Notes: generated by a model from the sequence alone, not told the origin. A DNA stretch of 64,000 nucleotides from Mesorhizobium sp. ZC-5 (GCF_025753855.1 NZ_JAOWPT010000003.1:657032-721031), one strand, 5' to 3'; positions 11,936 to 20,808 are shown, numbered from the stretch's first letter. Numbers and translations are program-made.

Positions 11936-12913
11936 CTACGGGGTGCCGCGAATGATCGGCATGATCAGATCCAGCCGGTCGGTGGAGATGCCGCCAGAAT
12001 AGCCGGCCGGAAGCTGCCTGACCGTTTCCGGATCGTTCAGCCCGTCGGAAAAGCCACCGCCATGATAGGGGCCGAGCAGATAGACGCGCGTGCCCGCTGC
12101 CTCCATGCGGTCGAGGAAGCGGTCCGGCCAGCCCCACAGCCACGGCGCGATGTTTATCGGGATGAGCAATGACGTTCCCCGGCAGGATTCCGGCACGTAG
12201 CCGCTCCAGCCGAGCCCTGCATAACGTAGGACGCAGTGCATCAGCGTCTTTCGCGACAGCACGCGCTGGTCGGGCAGGGCCGCCTTGACGGTGTCGACGG
12301 GGGTGTTGCCGCCATAGACGGTGTGCAGCCTGCGTTCATCGGGTGGCAGCGTCGTCAGGTAGGCGGCAAGCTTCTCGCCCTCGGAGGCATCATTGCTCTT
12401 AACGTTGATATGGAAGGCGCGGCCGGGAAATTGCGAAAAAACCTCGTCGAGCGAGGGCATCAGACCGACGCCCTTGCCCCGGAACGGAAATGTCTTGCCG
12501 CTGTCCGCGGTGTAGCCGTAACCGACATCCAGCTTCTTCAACTCGGCCATGGAATGCTCGCGGGTGACGCCGCTGCCTTCGGTACGGCAGTCGAGCGTCC
12601 AGTCGTGGAACACGGCGAACTTCCCGTCGGTGGTCGGGTGCACATCGAGTTCCAGCACGTCGGCGCCCGCGGCGAACGCCGCTTCCATCGAACGAATCGT
12701 GTTTTCCAGATAGTCGTGCCGCGGCGGCAGCATGCGTTCGGCGGTGCAGGTGTCGCCGGTCAGCCCCTCGCGGCTGTATTCCTGCGCCAGGCCGCGATGC
12801 GCAAGGATGACAGGCTTGCCGGCGGGACGGCTGGAAAGCAGCGACGTGTTGTTCAGATAGACGGCACCGGCGATCGCCAGCAGCGATAGGAGTGCGACGG
12901 TGCGCTTGCGCAT
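11936..12913 (-). CDS. Glycerophosphodiester phosphodiesterase, membrane-anchored or exported
   Basis: A 325-residue GDPD-family enzyme that cleaves glycerophosphodiesters to an alcohol and glycerol 3-phosphate. A signal anchor occupies residues 5-25. The TIM-barrel motifs follow: ILAHRG with the catalytic His, LENT, VLELDVHPTTDG with the metal-binding Glu and Asp, and FHD with the second His. An insert with two Cys (GDTCTAERM) lies after HRG. The start at 12913 is chosen because the upstream extension has no signal character. It converges on the MFS gene. Confidence 0.85.
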   Translation of the reverse strand: MRKRTVALLSLLAIAGAVYLNNTSLLSSRPAGKPVILAHRGLAQEYSREGLTGDTCTAERMLPPRHDYLENTIRSMEAAFAAGADVLELDVHPTTDGKFAVFHDWTLDCRTEGSGVTREHSMAELKKLDVGYGYTADSGKTFPFRGKGVGLMPSLDEVFSQFPGRAFHINVKSNDASEGEKLAAYLTTLPPDERRLHTVYGGNTPVDTVKAALPDQRVLSRKTLMHCVLRYAGLGWSGYVPESCRGTSLLIPINIAPWLWGWPDRFLDRMEAAGTRVYLLGPYHGGGFSDGLNDPETVRQLPAGYSGGISTDRLDLIMPIIRGTP

Positions 12914-13099
12914 GAAATGCCTCTCACGGGAATCTGGGCGCCAGCCTAAATATCGATGCGGCGATTTCGCGGCTGTGACACGGTTGTCCAGGGGCAATCG
13001 AAACCGGCCGGATTGTTTCGCCAACCGGTTGCAGTTGACGGAACGTCGCTACTTGGCGATGATCTGCCTTGGGTTGGGGCATGCACGAGGACTGTGCAC

Positions 13100-14461
13100 A
13101 TGACGGAAGTCGGCTCCATGGCGGCAGGTCGTGCCGCGGATCGTGGCTCGGTAGCGGGTTATTCAGGCGAGAGCATGGGATCCTCCAGGTCCTCGTCAAC
13201 ATCCTCCTCGAGCACATCCGGTTCATCCAAAAGTTCCAGCTCCCGCTCCGATTCGGGGTCGTTCGGGGAAGGTTCGATGGCTGCCGGCCGCGCGGCGGAT
13301 CGCGGCTCGGTCGCTGGTTATTCTGGCGACAGCCGGCAGGGCAGCGGTTCCAGCTCCCGCTCCGATTCGGGGTCGTTCGGGGAAGGCTCGATCGCCGCTG
13401 GCCGTGCCGCGGACCGCGCTTCGGTCGCCGGCTATTCGGGCGACAGCAAGGCTAGCCGGGATCGGGCGTCGTTTGACGCAACGGTCAATTCGATGGCCGC
13501 CGCCCGCGCTGCCGACAGAAGATCGGTTCCGGGGTATTCCGCCGATTCCAGGCCGTCAGTTTCATCCGTCGAAAGGGCGCGCGTAACCGACGCCTACGCG
13601 GAATACGCGAGGTCCATGCTCCAGGCCGGGGTGACCCTGTCGGGAAAACCCATCGGGGTCACCAATGAAGGTCTGCTCGATACCGTGACGAATTCGGTGT
13701 CCGATTTCATCAACGAAGCGGTTGAACCGGTGACGAAAGCATTGGGGCCTATCTCATACGCGATATCGGGACTGTCCATGGTGCCGGACATCACCAAACT
13801 GAGCGGGCTTGCCTATGCGAGTTCCGTTCTGAACAGGGCCAAGCCCCTTCATTCAGCGACCATAAGGTCGATCTGGAACGCAAGCACGGTGGATCAGGCC
13901 CAGGGCTTCCTCAAGACCGGGCAGGCCAAAACCGCGATGCAAACCGCATCCGAATTTGCCGAAAGGGTGGGAAAAATATCGACCGGTTTGAGCATTTCCC
14001 TGGTCGGCCTCGCGGCGGCGCTCGAATACCAGTCCACCGGCAGCACGCTGAAAGCCACGGGCACACTCACGGCCGAAACGGTCGACGCGGGCATTGGCGC
14101 CCTGGTGACGGCCGGTGCGGCGTGGGGTGCGGCGGTAGGGGCACCGGCCGCCGGTGTGGGAGCGCTTCCGGGCGGTGTGATCGGCGGGTTGATCGGCGCC
14201 GGCACGTATCTGGCGGCTTCCCAGTCCGATTGGTATCAGGATGCAAAGAAGTCGATCAAAACGGGGACGGAATCGTTGCTGAACGGATTTTCCTGGACCG
14301 CGGCGGAAGAGGCCTTTGCGCCCTATGCGCAAATGCAGACATCACCGGGGTTCAGCTATGGGCTTGGCTATCGGTTTGGCGAATGGCTGGCTGGAAAGGA
14401 TACTGAACCGACTACCGGGATGTCGGAGTTCGACGACCGCGACGGACATAACCGCCGCTGA
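13100..14461 (+). CDS. Repeat-containing protein with Gly/Ala-rich hydrophobic domain, candidate effector
   Basis: A 453-residue protein I do not recognise. The first 160 residues hold four copies of a 20-residue unit (consensus SMAAGRAADRGSVAGYSGDS) joined by Ser-rich linkers (SSRSDSGSFGEG). Residues 170-330 are helical and Ala/Ser-rich. Around residues 355-400 there is a long Gly/Ala/Val hydrophobic segment (VTAGAAWGAAVGAPAAGVG, then GGVIGGLIGAGTYL), a glycine-zipper pattern typical of membrane-inserting toxins and glycine-rich transmembrane regions. There is no Sec signal. The start at 13100 has GAGG 9 bases upstream. A four-helix membrane protein follows after 31 bases, the layout of an effector and immunity pair; that role is inference. 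Confidence 0.7.
   Translation: MTEVGSMAAGRAADRGSVAGYSGESMGSSRSSSTSSSSTSGSSKSSSSRSDSGSFGEGSMAAGRAADRGSVAGYSGDSRQGSGSSSRSDSGSFGEGSIAAGRAADRASVAGYSGDSKASRDRASFDATVNSMAAARAADRRSVPGYSADSRPSVSSVERARVTDAYAEYARSMLQAGVTLSGKPIGVTNEGLLDTVTNSVSDFINEAVEPVTKALGPISYAISGLSMVPDITKLSGLAYASSVLNRAKPLHSATIRSIWNASTVDQAQGFLKTGQAKTAMQTASEFAERVGKISTGLSISLVGLAAALEYQSTGSTLKATGTLTAETVDAGIGALVTAGAAWGAAVGAPAAGVGALPGGVIGGLIGAGTYLAASQSDWYQDAKKSIKTGTESLLNGFSWTAAEEAFAPYAQMQTSPGFSYGLGYRFGEWLAGKDTEPTTGMSEFDDRDGHNRR
13233..13272 (+). repeat. Direct repeat, copy 1 of 2 (40 bp)
   Basis: A 40-base segment coding for part of the Ser-rich linker of the repeat protein. An identical copy lies 114 bases on. The adjoining 20-residue units differ at many silent positions, so the linker was duplicated or converted more recently than the units. 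Confidence 0.85.
13347..13386 (+). repeat. Direct repeat, copy 2 of 2 (40 bp)
   Basis: Second, base-for-base identical copy of the 40-base linker repeat inside the repeat-protein gene. Confidence 0.85.
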
Positions 14462-14492
14462 TGGATATGGCGCGGGACGGGTCCATATTGTC

Positions 14493-15161
14493 GTGAAACT
14501 GATCGAGGATATCCAGGATAGGCTGGTTCGCCGGCACTTCTACCGCTCGCCCGGCGAAGCCGTGTTCTTTTCGGATAGCCACGGCAATGCGGTGGACGAA
14601 ACCGGCAAGCCTCTTTTCTATCGCGACGGCGCCTTGTGGTATGTCGGCGCGGCGCATCAGTCGGAAAAGTTCAAGAGGAGCATCTTCGCTATGCTGCTGG
14701 TGGCAATGCTGGTCCCGATCGTCCTTCTGATAAACAGGTCGCCGAATTCGATCGCCTGGGCCGTGGTTGTTTTTGCTGGCGTCATATCGCTGCTCCTCTT
14801 TGCATTTTTCCGGTCCAGAAAAGAGCAGGCCGCCGATATGTCGGAAGGGAGGACCTTCAGGAGAATCACCTACACGGAATTCCGAAGAAAATTTTTCGGA
14901 TACAATTCTTCCGTCAGGACGTTCTCGTATGGCGGTTTTTTCGCCCTGAGCTTCGCCTGCATTTTCACGCTGACCGCATTGCTGCTCTCGCACGGCGCCG
15001 TGCAATATCTGTTCGTGTTCGCATTCCTGGCAATGGCGGCTTTTCTCGTCCTCGCCCTCTACTCGCTGGCCGTCAGGAAGGCATGGGAGCGGTATCGCGC
15101 CAGCCACGGCCTGGCTGCCGAGGATTTCATCCGCCCGACCGGAGAAGCGTTGCCGCGGTGA
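14493..15161 (+). CDS. Four-helix membrane protein, candidate immunity partner
   Basis: A 222-residue protein with an N-terminal soluble part of about 65 residues, then two hydrophobic hairpins at about residues 70-112 and 145-195 (FAMLLVAMLVPIVLLI, VVVFAGVISLLLFAFF, FFALSFACIFTLTALLL and FVFAFLAMAAFLVLALYSL). Cytoplasmic loops are Arg/Lys-rich. The GTG at 14493 is preferred because earlier in-frame starts overlap the end of the preceding gene and have no ribosome site; the start remains uncertain. It follows the repeat protein closely on the same strand, so the two are probably co-transcribed. No family assigned. Confidence 0.65.
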   Translation: MKLIEDIQDRLVRRHFYRSPGEAVFFSDSHGNAVDETGKPLFYRDGALWYVGAAHQSEKFKRSIFAMLLVAMLVPIVLLINRSPNSIAWAVVVFAGVISLLLFAFFRSRKEQAADMSEGRTFRRITYTEFRRKFFGYNSSVRTFSYGGFFALSFACIFTLTALLLSHGAVQYLFVFAFLAMAAFLVLALYSLAVRKAWERYRASHGLAAEDFIRPTGEALPR

Positions 15162-15173
15162 CCGCCAAACGGC

Positions 15174-16430
15174 TCACGCCTTGTAGATCACCTGGCGAAC
15201 GTCGATGTATTCGGCGCGGAAGCCGGCTTCGCAGTAGTGGAGGTAGAACTCCCACAGCTTCTTGAAGCGGTCGTCGAAGCCGAGCGGCACGATCTTTTCC
15301 CACGACGCCCAGAAGCGGGTGCGCCATTCGGCCAGCGTGCGGGCATAATCCTGCGGGAAGGCGCGTTCGCGCAGGAACGACAGCCCTTGCTCGGCGCCAA
15401 GCGATTTCAGGATCGCCGGCGTCGGTAGCATGCCGCCCGGAAACACGTAGCGCTGGATGAAGTCCGGCCGCTTGCGGTAGGTCGGGTAGGCGGCCTCGTT
15501 GATGGTGATGATCTGCAGCCCGGCCATGCCGCCCGCTCTCAGGCACTCCTTCACCTTGCCGAAGAACACCGGCCAGTATTTTTCGCCGACCGCCTCGAAC
15601 ATCTCGATCGAGGCGATGCGGTCGTATTTGCCTGTCTCGTCGCGATAATCCTGCAGCTTGATCTCGACCTTGTCGTTCAGCCCGGCCTTGGCGATGCGCT
15701 CGCGGGCGAAATCGTGCTGCTCGCGGCTGATGGTGAGCCCGGTCACCTTGCAGCCGATCTCGCGGGCGACGAATTCGGCGAAACCGCCCCAGCCGCAGCC
15801 GATCTCGAGCACATGGTCGCCGGACCCGATGCCGACGTCGCGCGCCAACGCCCGGTACTTGGCGTTCTGCGCGCTTTCCAGATCGTTGGCGCCCGCCGAA
15901 AACAGCGCCGACGAATAGGTCATCGTCGGGTCCAGCCACTGTTTGTAGAACTGGTTGCCGAGATCGTAGTGCGCGGAAATGTTGCGCTTCGAGCCGTGCC
16001 TGGTGTTCTCGTTCAGCCAGTGGCGGATGCGCTGCACAGTGATCAGCAGCCAGTTGGCGCCGCCAGCGACCCTTTCGCCGGCTTCGTTGTTGACGACGAA
16101 GAGTTCGAGGAAGCTGGTGACGTCCGGGCTTTCCCAGTCGCCGTCCATGTAGGATTCGGCAACCCCGATCGTGCCGCCGGCAAAGGCCCGGCCGGGCAGG
16201 TTCCAGTTGTTGAGGATGAGTTCGGCTTCGGGGCCGGGGGCATTGCCGCCGACGATGACCGACCGCCCGTCCGGCATGCGGATGGTGAGCGAGCCGCGCG
16301 GCAGGCCCATGCCCGCGGAAAGCACCATCCTGGCCTTGGCGGGAAGTCCCCTCGATATTTCCGCCAGATTTTCCGCGGTGAGCCGCACCGGCGCGCTCCA
16401 CGCGATTCCGTCAGTCCGATCCTTTTCCAT
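15174..16430 (-). CDS. Cyclopropane-fatty-acyl-phospholipid synthase family methyltransferase
   Basis: A 418-residue SAM-dependent enzyme of the CFA synthase family, which methylates double bonds of phospholipid acyl chains. The N-terminal domain is followed by HYDLGNQFYKQWLD, MTYSSALF and the SAM motif VLEIGCGWGGFAEFVA, then EMFEAVGEKYW and a YVFPGG segment. It is the last gene of a three-gene minus-strand cluster with DUF1365 and FAD oxidoreductase genes. Similar clusters are known from photooxidative-stress and modified-lipid loci in other alphaproteobacteria, so the product may be a methylated or furan fatty acid rather than a plain cyclopropane. A second paralogue is at 41533. Confidence 0.9.
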   Translation of the reverse strand: MEKDRTDGIAWSAPVRLTAENLAEISRGLPAKARMVLSAGMGLPRGSLTIRMPDGRSVIVGGNAPGPEAELILNNWNLPGRAFAGGTIGVAESYMDGDWESPDVTSFLELFVVNNEAGERVAGGANWLLITVQRIRHWLNENTRHGSKRNISAHYDLGNQFYKQWLDPTMTYSSALFSAGANDLESAQNAKYRALARDVGIGSGDHVLEIGCGWGGFAEFVAREIGCKVTGLTISREQHDFARERIAKAGLNDKVEIKLQDYRDETGKYDRIASIEMFEAVGEKYWPVFFGKVKECLRAGGMAGLQIITINEAAYPTYRKRPDFIQRYVFPGGMLPTPAILKSLGAEQGLSFLRERAFPQDYARTLAEWRTRFWASWEKIVPLGFDDRFKKLWEFYLHYCEAGFRAEYIDVRQVIYKA

Positions 16431-16525
16431 CGTCCAACCCTGTGGGCGCAAAGCCGCCCGATCTTGCCCCTCTCAACAGCAAATACCCCTCCCGAAGCAT
16501 CTGCCCTCGGGAAAGGTTTGCAAGG

Positions 16526-17371
16526 TCATTCATCGGCTTCGACCGCACCCTCGTCGCGGTAGCTGACCGGTTTCGGCGGCGGCGGGCTCCGATGGAACCG
16601 GGCGCCCTTCAACCAGAGCTTCAACGCTTCCCAGTGAATTCCCACCATGATTTTCCACGTCATCAACGGAAACTTCAAGAGGCAAGCTGAAAGGGCGGCT
16701 GTGCCAAGCTTTTCGGCGTTGCCGCAGAAGGTGGCGGCGAGCAGCGGCTCACCGTTTTCGGTCTCATGGATACGCAGCCTGACAGTCCTGCCAGGCGGCA
16801 GGATGCGAAAATGATAGCGTGTCCCCATTTCGACGAAGGGTGAGACGTGGAAGATTTTCGTCCGCTCCTGCCGGATGCCGGCATCGCTGAGATCGCCGGC
16901 CAAGATTGGCGCCACATAGGTGTGACGTTCGCCGAACGTGTTGCGCACGGCGTAAACGAGCGCAATCAGCGCATCGTTCTCATCATAGGCGAAGTAGACC
17001 GAGATCGGATTGAAGACGTAGCCGAAGATGCGCGGGTAGGCGAGCAGCAGGATTCGCGCCGCCGGCTTTTCCAATCCTGCACCGGCCAGCAAGCGATCGG
17101 CATGGGCACGCAGGGTCTCGCCGTCGCGCTCGACATGGTCCTTCTCCCAGAACGAGGCGAGGTTGGCGCCGTTCACCGACAGCAGCCTCGACATGCAGCC
17201 GGCTTCCGTCAGCCTGTCGATGTCGACCAGCAGCGAAAACACAGTATAGACAAAGCGATGGCCGAACGGCTTCAGCCGGTGGTGCATGACCTCGCCGGGA
17301 TAGAGCACGGCCGCCGCCTTGGGTGGCGGGCCATTCTCGGCCATGGTGGTTATGCGGTCGACGCGGGCCAT
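16526..17371 (-). CDS. DUF1365 family protein
   Basis: A 281-residue DUF1365 protein, recognised by LYPGEVMHHRLKPFGHRFVY near the N-terminus, YPRIFGYVFNPISVYFAYD in the middle, and KIFHVSPF. The family has no settled activity but almost always sits between a FAD amine-oxidase-like protein and a CFA synthase, as here, and is thought to act on membrane lipids. It starts 12 bases after the stop of the upstream FAD gene, so the two are co-transcribed; a Met nine codons further in is an alternative start. Confidence 0.85.
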   Translation of the reverse strand: MARVDRITTMAENGPPPKAAAVLYPGEVMHHRLKPFGHRFVYTVFSLLVDIDRLTEAGCMSRLLSVNGANLASFWEKDHVERDGETLRAHADRLLAGAGLEKPAARILLLAYPRIFGYVFNPISVYFAYDENDALIALVYAVRNTFGERHTYVAPILAGDLSDAGIRQERTKIFHVSPFVEMGTRYHFRILPPGRTVRLRIHETENGEPLLAATFCGNAEKLGTAALSACLLKFPLMTWKIMVGIHWEALKLWLKGARFHRSPPPPKPVSYRDEGAVEADE

Positions 17372-17383
17372 TCCGGCGAAATC

Positions 17384-18727
17384 CTATTCAGCGGCCAGAG
17401 CGTATTTCGGCTCATCCTCTTTCGCGGCACGCCACGGCACCGTCGCGCCGAGCGCTGCCGCAGCATCGAGGCCGGAGCGAAGTCCGTCCTCGTGAAAACC
17501 GTGGCCGGTCCACGCGCCGGCAAAGTGCGTCAGTCGCACGCCCTGGATCTCGTCGAGGCGGGTCTGCGCGGAAAGCGCGCGGACATCGAACTGCGGATGT
17601 TCAAAACTCCATTCGCCGAAGACGAGTTCGTCGCGCGGCTCGATCGTTGGATTGAGCGAGACGAAAAGCGGCATGTTTTCGTCGATGCCCTGCAGCCGGT
17701 TCATCCAGTAGGTGACGCAGACCTCGGCCTCGCCGCCATTCTCGGCCGAGCGCAGATAGTTCCAGGCCGACCAGGCGGCGCGCCGTTTCGGCATCAGGCG
17801 CGGGTCGCGATGCAGGATCACCCGGTTCGGCCGGTAATGGATCGCCGACAGGATTTTCTTTTCCACCGACGACGCGTCGCCGAGCATCGTCAGCGCCTGG
17901 TCGGAATGGGCGGCGATGATGATGTGGTCGAAGCGCTCCGGCGGCCGGTCGCCGGCCCAGACGGTGACGCCGAACGCATCGCGGACGATCGTTTTCACCG
18001 GCGAGGACAGGCGTAGCCTGTCGCTGAGCGGTGCAAGCAGCCGCTCCAGATAGTTTTTCGCGCCGCCGGTGACTGTGCGCCAGCACGGCCGTTCATCATG
18101 CACGAGGCGGTGATTCTCGAAGAAGCCGATGAAGGTCTCGGCCGGATAGTCGAGCATCCTGGCGCGTGGTGTTGACCAGATCGCGGCTGCCATCGGGATC
18201 AGGTAATTGTCGCGGAAGCCGGCGGAGAACCGCCGCTCCTGCAGGTATTCGCCGATCGTGGCGTGGCCCAGCAGGCCGGCGTCGCGGTCGGCGACGCACT
18301 GCCGGTTGAAGCGCAGGATCTCGCGCAGCATCCAAAGGAACGAGGGCGAGAAGAAATTGCGCTTCTGGGCAAAGATCGACCGATAGCTCGTGCCGCACCA
18401 TTCCAGCCGTCCGCCGTCGAGCGACAGCGAGAAGCCCATATTGCTCTCATGGGTGGCAATGCCGACATGCGCAAAAAGGGCGGTGAGATCGGGATAATTG
18501 GGTTCGTTGTAGACAATGAAGCCGGTGTCGACGGCGACATCTCGGCCGTCGTAGTCGACGTCGACGGTGGCGGTGTGGCCGCCCGGCCTGGGCGAGGCTT
18601 CGTAGAGCGTCACGTCCGCCGTCGGGTTGAGCGCCCAGGCGGCGGAGGCTCCCGATATGCCGGCGCCGACGACGGCGATCTTTTTCCGTCCGCCGATGTT
18701 GCCTCGGCTGATAGGCGCAATGTTCAT
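17384..18727 (-). CDS. FAD-dependent oxidoreductase, amine-oxidase-like
   Basis: A 447-residue flavoprotein. The dinucleotide motif IAVVGAGISGASAAWAL begins near residue 15 and is followed by EASPRPGGHTATV, the second FAD contact typical of amine-oxidase and desaturase-like proteins. DTGFIVYNEPNYP, the WSAWNYLR segment and a C-terminal FAGAWTGHGFHEDG complete the pattern seen in the FAD partner of DUF1365/CFA synthase clusters. The start at 18727 has AAGGGGAA 7 bases upstream. It is the first gene of the cluster and probably desaturates or oxidises the methylated acyl chain, which is inferred from context. Confidence 0.88.
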   Translation of the reverse strand: MNIAPISRGNIGGRKKIAVVGAGISGASAAWALNPTADVTLYEASPRPGGHTATVDVDYDGRDVAVDTGFIVYNEPNYPDLTALFAHVGIATHESNMGFSLSLDGGRLEWCGTSYRSIFAQKRNFFSPSFLWMLREILRFNRQCVADRDAGLLGHATIGEYLQERRFSAGFRDNYLIPMAAAIWSTPRARMLDYPAETFIGFFENHRLVHDERPCWRTVTGGAKNYLERLLAPLSDRLRLSSPVKTIVRDAFGVTVWAGDRPPERFDHIIIAAHSDQALTMLGDASSVEKKILSAIHYRPNRVILHRDPRLMPKRRAAWSAWNYLRSAENGGEAEVCVTYWMNRLQGIDENMPLFVSLNPTIEPRDELVFGEWSFEHPQFDVRALSAQTRLDEIQGVRLTHFAGAWTGHGFHEDGLRSGLDAAAALGATVPWRAAKEDEPKYALAAE

Positions 18728-19030
18728 CGAGTTCCCCTTGATCCTGTCGTATGCTTCGAGCGCGAGGCGGCACGTGTTGTCGATGACAGGTACGGGACAG
18801 GTCGCACCAAGTTTCATTCCGGCATTCAATGGCGCGTGTTAGGGGCCTCGATGCTGAAACGCCATGTTTCGAAATTGCTCCGGCTAACGACGGAATCTGT
18901 TAGGGTTCCGGGGAAGTCGCGGGGCAGGGCGGGTCTTTCAATTCGGCCCCGGTGGAAATAGGTGAAGGGTTCGCGGTCTAGCGCCGGCCCAACCTGGGGG
19001 CGGCTGTCCGCAACGAAAATGGAGGCGCGG
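18728..19030. other. Intergenic region, nothing supported
   Basis: About 300 bases between the divergent FAD oxidoreductase gene and a small membrane protein gene. It must hold both promoters, but I see no convincing operator, RNA or additional gene. Confidence 0.5.
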
Positions 19031-19159
19031 ATGCGCTATGTCATCGCGGTCTGCATCGTCACCGGCTTCCTGATCTGGGATGGTGCCTACAATAACGGCC
19101 ACTACCTCGACATGCTGGTGCGGGAACTCCGGAATCTGGCACGGTTGGTGGGTATCTGA
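19031..19159 (+). CDS. Small single-pass membrane protein
   Basis: A 42-residue protein: MRYVIAVCIVTGFLIWDG forms one membrane helix, followed by YNNGHYLDML and an amphipathic C-terminal helix. The start at 19031 is favoured by GGAGG six bases upstream, which is much better than for the longer frame starting at 18962. Function unknown. Confidence 0.6.
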   Translation: MRYVIAVCIVTGFLIWDGAYNNGHYLDMLVRELRNLARLVGI

Positions 19160-19358
19160 AACCGGGCGGGGCGGCATCCGCGCAATAGGCCGCGCCTTCT
19201 CGACGCATTGACCTCGCCTGCCTGCTCATCGAAAACTCGCGTCGTTCATCTCGCGCATCGGGTCGGATCGCAATGCTTTGGCAAGCCACGATGCGCGGTG
19301 TCAGATATCCGCCGCGTCCTCGCGCACCGAAGCCATGGCGTTATGGAAGGAAGCCGCA

Positions 19359-19646
19359 TTGATCCGCCACATCGTGTTTTTCAGTGCCCGTGCGGACGAG
19401 GATGTCGATGCCGTCAGATCGGGGCTTCAACTGCTCGGCAGCATCCCTCATTCCAGCGTCTTCGAGGTTTCCCTCAACACCAAGGTAGACCCGCTTTGCG
19501 ATGCCGTGGACGTGGTCGTTTACGCGGAATTCGCTGACCAGGCAGCGCTCGCCGCCTACAAATCCCATCCGATTTACGCCGAAGCGACCCGGAAGGTGAG
19601 GCCATTGCGTGAAATGCGCTACTCGGCCGATATCGTTTCGCGCTGA
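19359..19646 (+). CDS. Dabb-family (stress-responsive alpha/beta barrel) protein
   Basis: A 95-residue protein of the Dabb ferredoxin-like fold. It begins IRHIVFFSA with the family's conserved His, followed by L..LGSIPHSSVFEVSLN, a D-VVYAEF strand and the signature AYKSHPIYAEA..KV.PL. TTG at 19359 is chosen as start because GGAAGGAAG lies just upstream and it gives the typical M-I-R-H-I opening; an ATG eight codons earlier is the alternative. Members bind small hydrophobic or heme-like ligands or are stress-induced. No operon partner is seen. Confidence 0.75.
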   Translation: MIRHIVFFSARADEDVDAVRSGLQLLGSIPHSSVFEVSLNTKVDPLCDAVDVVVYAEFADQAALAAYKSHPIYAEATRKVRPLREMRYSADIVSR

Positions 19647-19671
19647 ACGAGCAGGCGGCGCGAGTTGCGTC

Positions 19672-19956
19672 TCAATCGTCGTTCGCCGCATTGAGTTGAT
19701 CGGGGCGCAATCCTTCCGCCACGGTGGATTTTCGCAGCCGAACGCCAACCCCTTCGCCATCTTCGGCGAGGAAAATGACGCCGGCCGTCTGCAGCGCCGC
19801 CCGGATTGCCTCGACCGCCGCGGCGGAAGCGCGAAGTCCGCTTTCCGATTCGGCCCGCTTGATGGTAGGAATCGATAGTCCCGTCGCATCGGCGACCTGA
19901 CTCTGCGACAGGCCGACAAGGCTGCGCGCGGCTCGAATCTGTGCGGATGTGATCAT
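19672..19956 (-). CDS. Xre-family transcriptional regulator
   Basis: A 94-residue protein with an N-terminal helix-turn-helix (QIRAARSLVGLSQSQVADATGL, then SIPTIKRAE). The C-terminal tail, GVIFLAEDGEGVGVRLR, is of the kind found in small alphaproteobacterial Xre proteins. The island regulator at 27595 has the same layout, so the two are relatives. It converges with the Dabb gene. Targets unknown. Confidence 0.8.
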   Translation of the reverse strand: MITSAQIRAARSLVGLSQSQVADATGLSIPTIKRAESESGLRASAAAVEAIRAALQTAGVIFLAEDGEGVGVRLRKSTVAEGLRPDQLNAANDD

Positions 19957-20165
19957 TACCACGAGTGCTCATCCGATCATTTTTTGTTGATCTCAAAGTA
20001 TCAGTGCGTTTGCATGCCGGCAAGACGCCATCCCGGCCGACAACTCGTCTCGCTGCAACCTTTCCGTGAAACTTTTCGTTAGAGGCTTCCGTGCTTTGTG
20101 CCCGGCAACAGATCGTCGCCTCGCTTTCCCGCGTCGTTCTGCCTGCGAATGATGCGAGGAAATTC

Positions 20166-20387
20166 ATGACCAGACGCTTCGAAAGCCTTCTGGATCCGTG
20201 CGGCAATTGGATGATATGGGACCGGTCCCTCGATCTGCCCGCGATCTACCAAGGCCAGGTTCTGGAAGGTTTGGAGGCTGAAGACGCCAGGAAACTCGCT
20301 TCTCTGCTGAATGTCATGAACGACATCGAGCCCGCGGGCACGGCGGACGAACATACCCGTGCCGGCAAGCAAAATGGAGCCGCGTAG
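20166..20387 (+). CDS. Small hypothetical protein
   Basis: A 73-residue soluble protein (MTRRFESLLDPCGNWMIWDR...), Leu/Ala-rich in the middle with one predicted helix (DARKLASLLNVMNDIE). GCGAGGAAA upstream of 20166 supports the start. Family not recognised. Confidence 0.5.
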   Translation: MTRRFESLLDPCGNWMIWDRSLDLPAIYQGQVLEGLEAEDARKLASLLNVMNDIEPAGTADEHTRAGKQNGAA

Positions 20388-20463
20388 GTTTGCCCCGGCA
20401 TCCGGAACAAATCCGGATCGATCCCGTTCAGTCCTCTCAAGCTTGAATGGAAGGACACGGCCG

Positions 20464-20775
20464 ATGCTCTCGACCCTCTCACAACTTCGCGGCAACCTCG
20501 ATCACGACCTGCACAGGCAGATCGCAGCACTGGCAAAGCAGGTTTCGGCGCTGCAGGGCGCAGTCTCCAGCCGCGGCGGCCACGCAGTGGACGGTGCGTG
20601 GGACACGACCGCGGATCTTTATGATGACTTCCGCGACCGACTTGCCGACGCCATGCCGCATATCAGAAAGGGCGCCCGCACCGTCGAGAGGTCGGCACGC
20701 GATCATCCGGCAACCGCCGCGGTGGTCGGGCTGGTCGTCGTCGGGCTGGTCGTCGCTTTCATGTCGCGGCGCTGA
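20464..20775 (+). CDS. Small membrane-anchored helical protein, DUF883/ElaB-like
   Basis: A 103-residue protein made of a long amphipathic helix (LDHDLHRQIAALAKQVSALQ, then DDFRDRLADAMPHIRKGART) and a C-terminal anchor AAVVGLVVVGLVVAFMSRR. This is the layout of the ElaB/YqjD/DUF883 group, inner-membrane proteins that can tether ribosomes in stationary phase. AAGGA precedes the start. Assignment rests on layout rather than a diagnostic motif. Confidence 0.6.
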   Translation: MLSTLSQLRGNLDHDLHRQIAALAKQVSALQGAVSSRGGHAVDGAWDTTADLYDDFRDRLADAMPHIRKGARTVERSARDHPATAAVVGLVVVGLVVAFMSRR

Positions 20776-20808
20776 GGCGCGGCGCATGAGGTCGCGCGGA
20801 GGCCCCAA

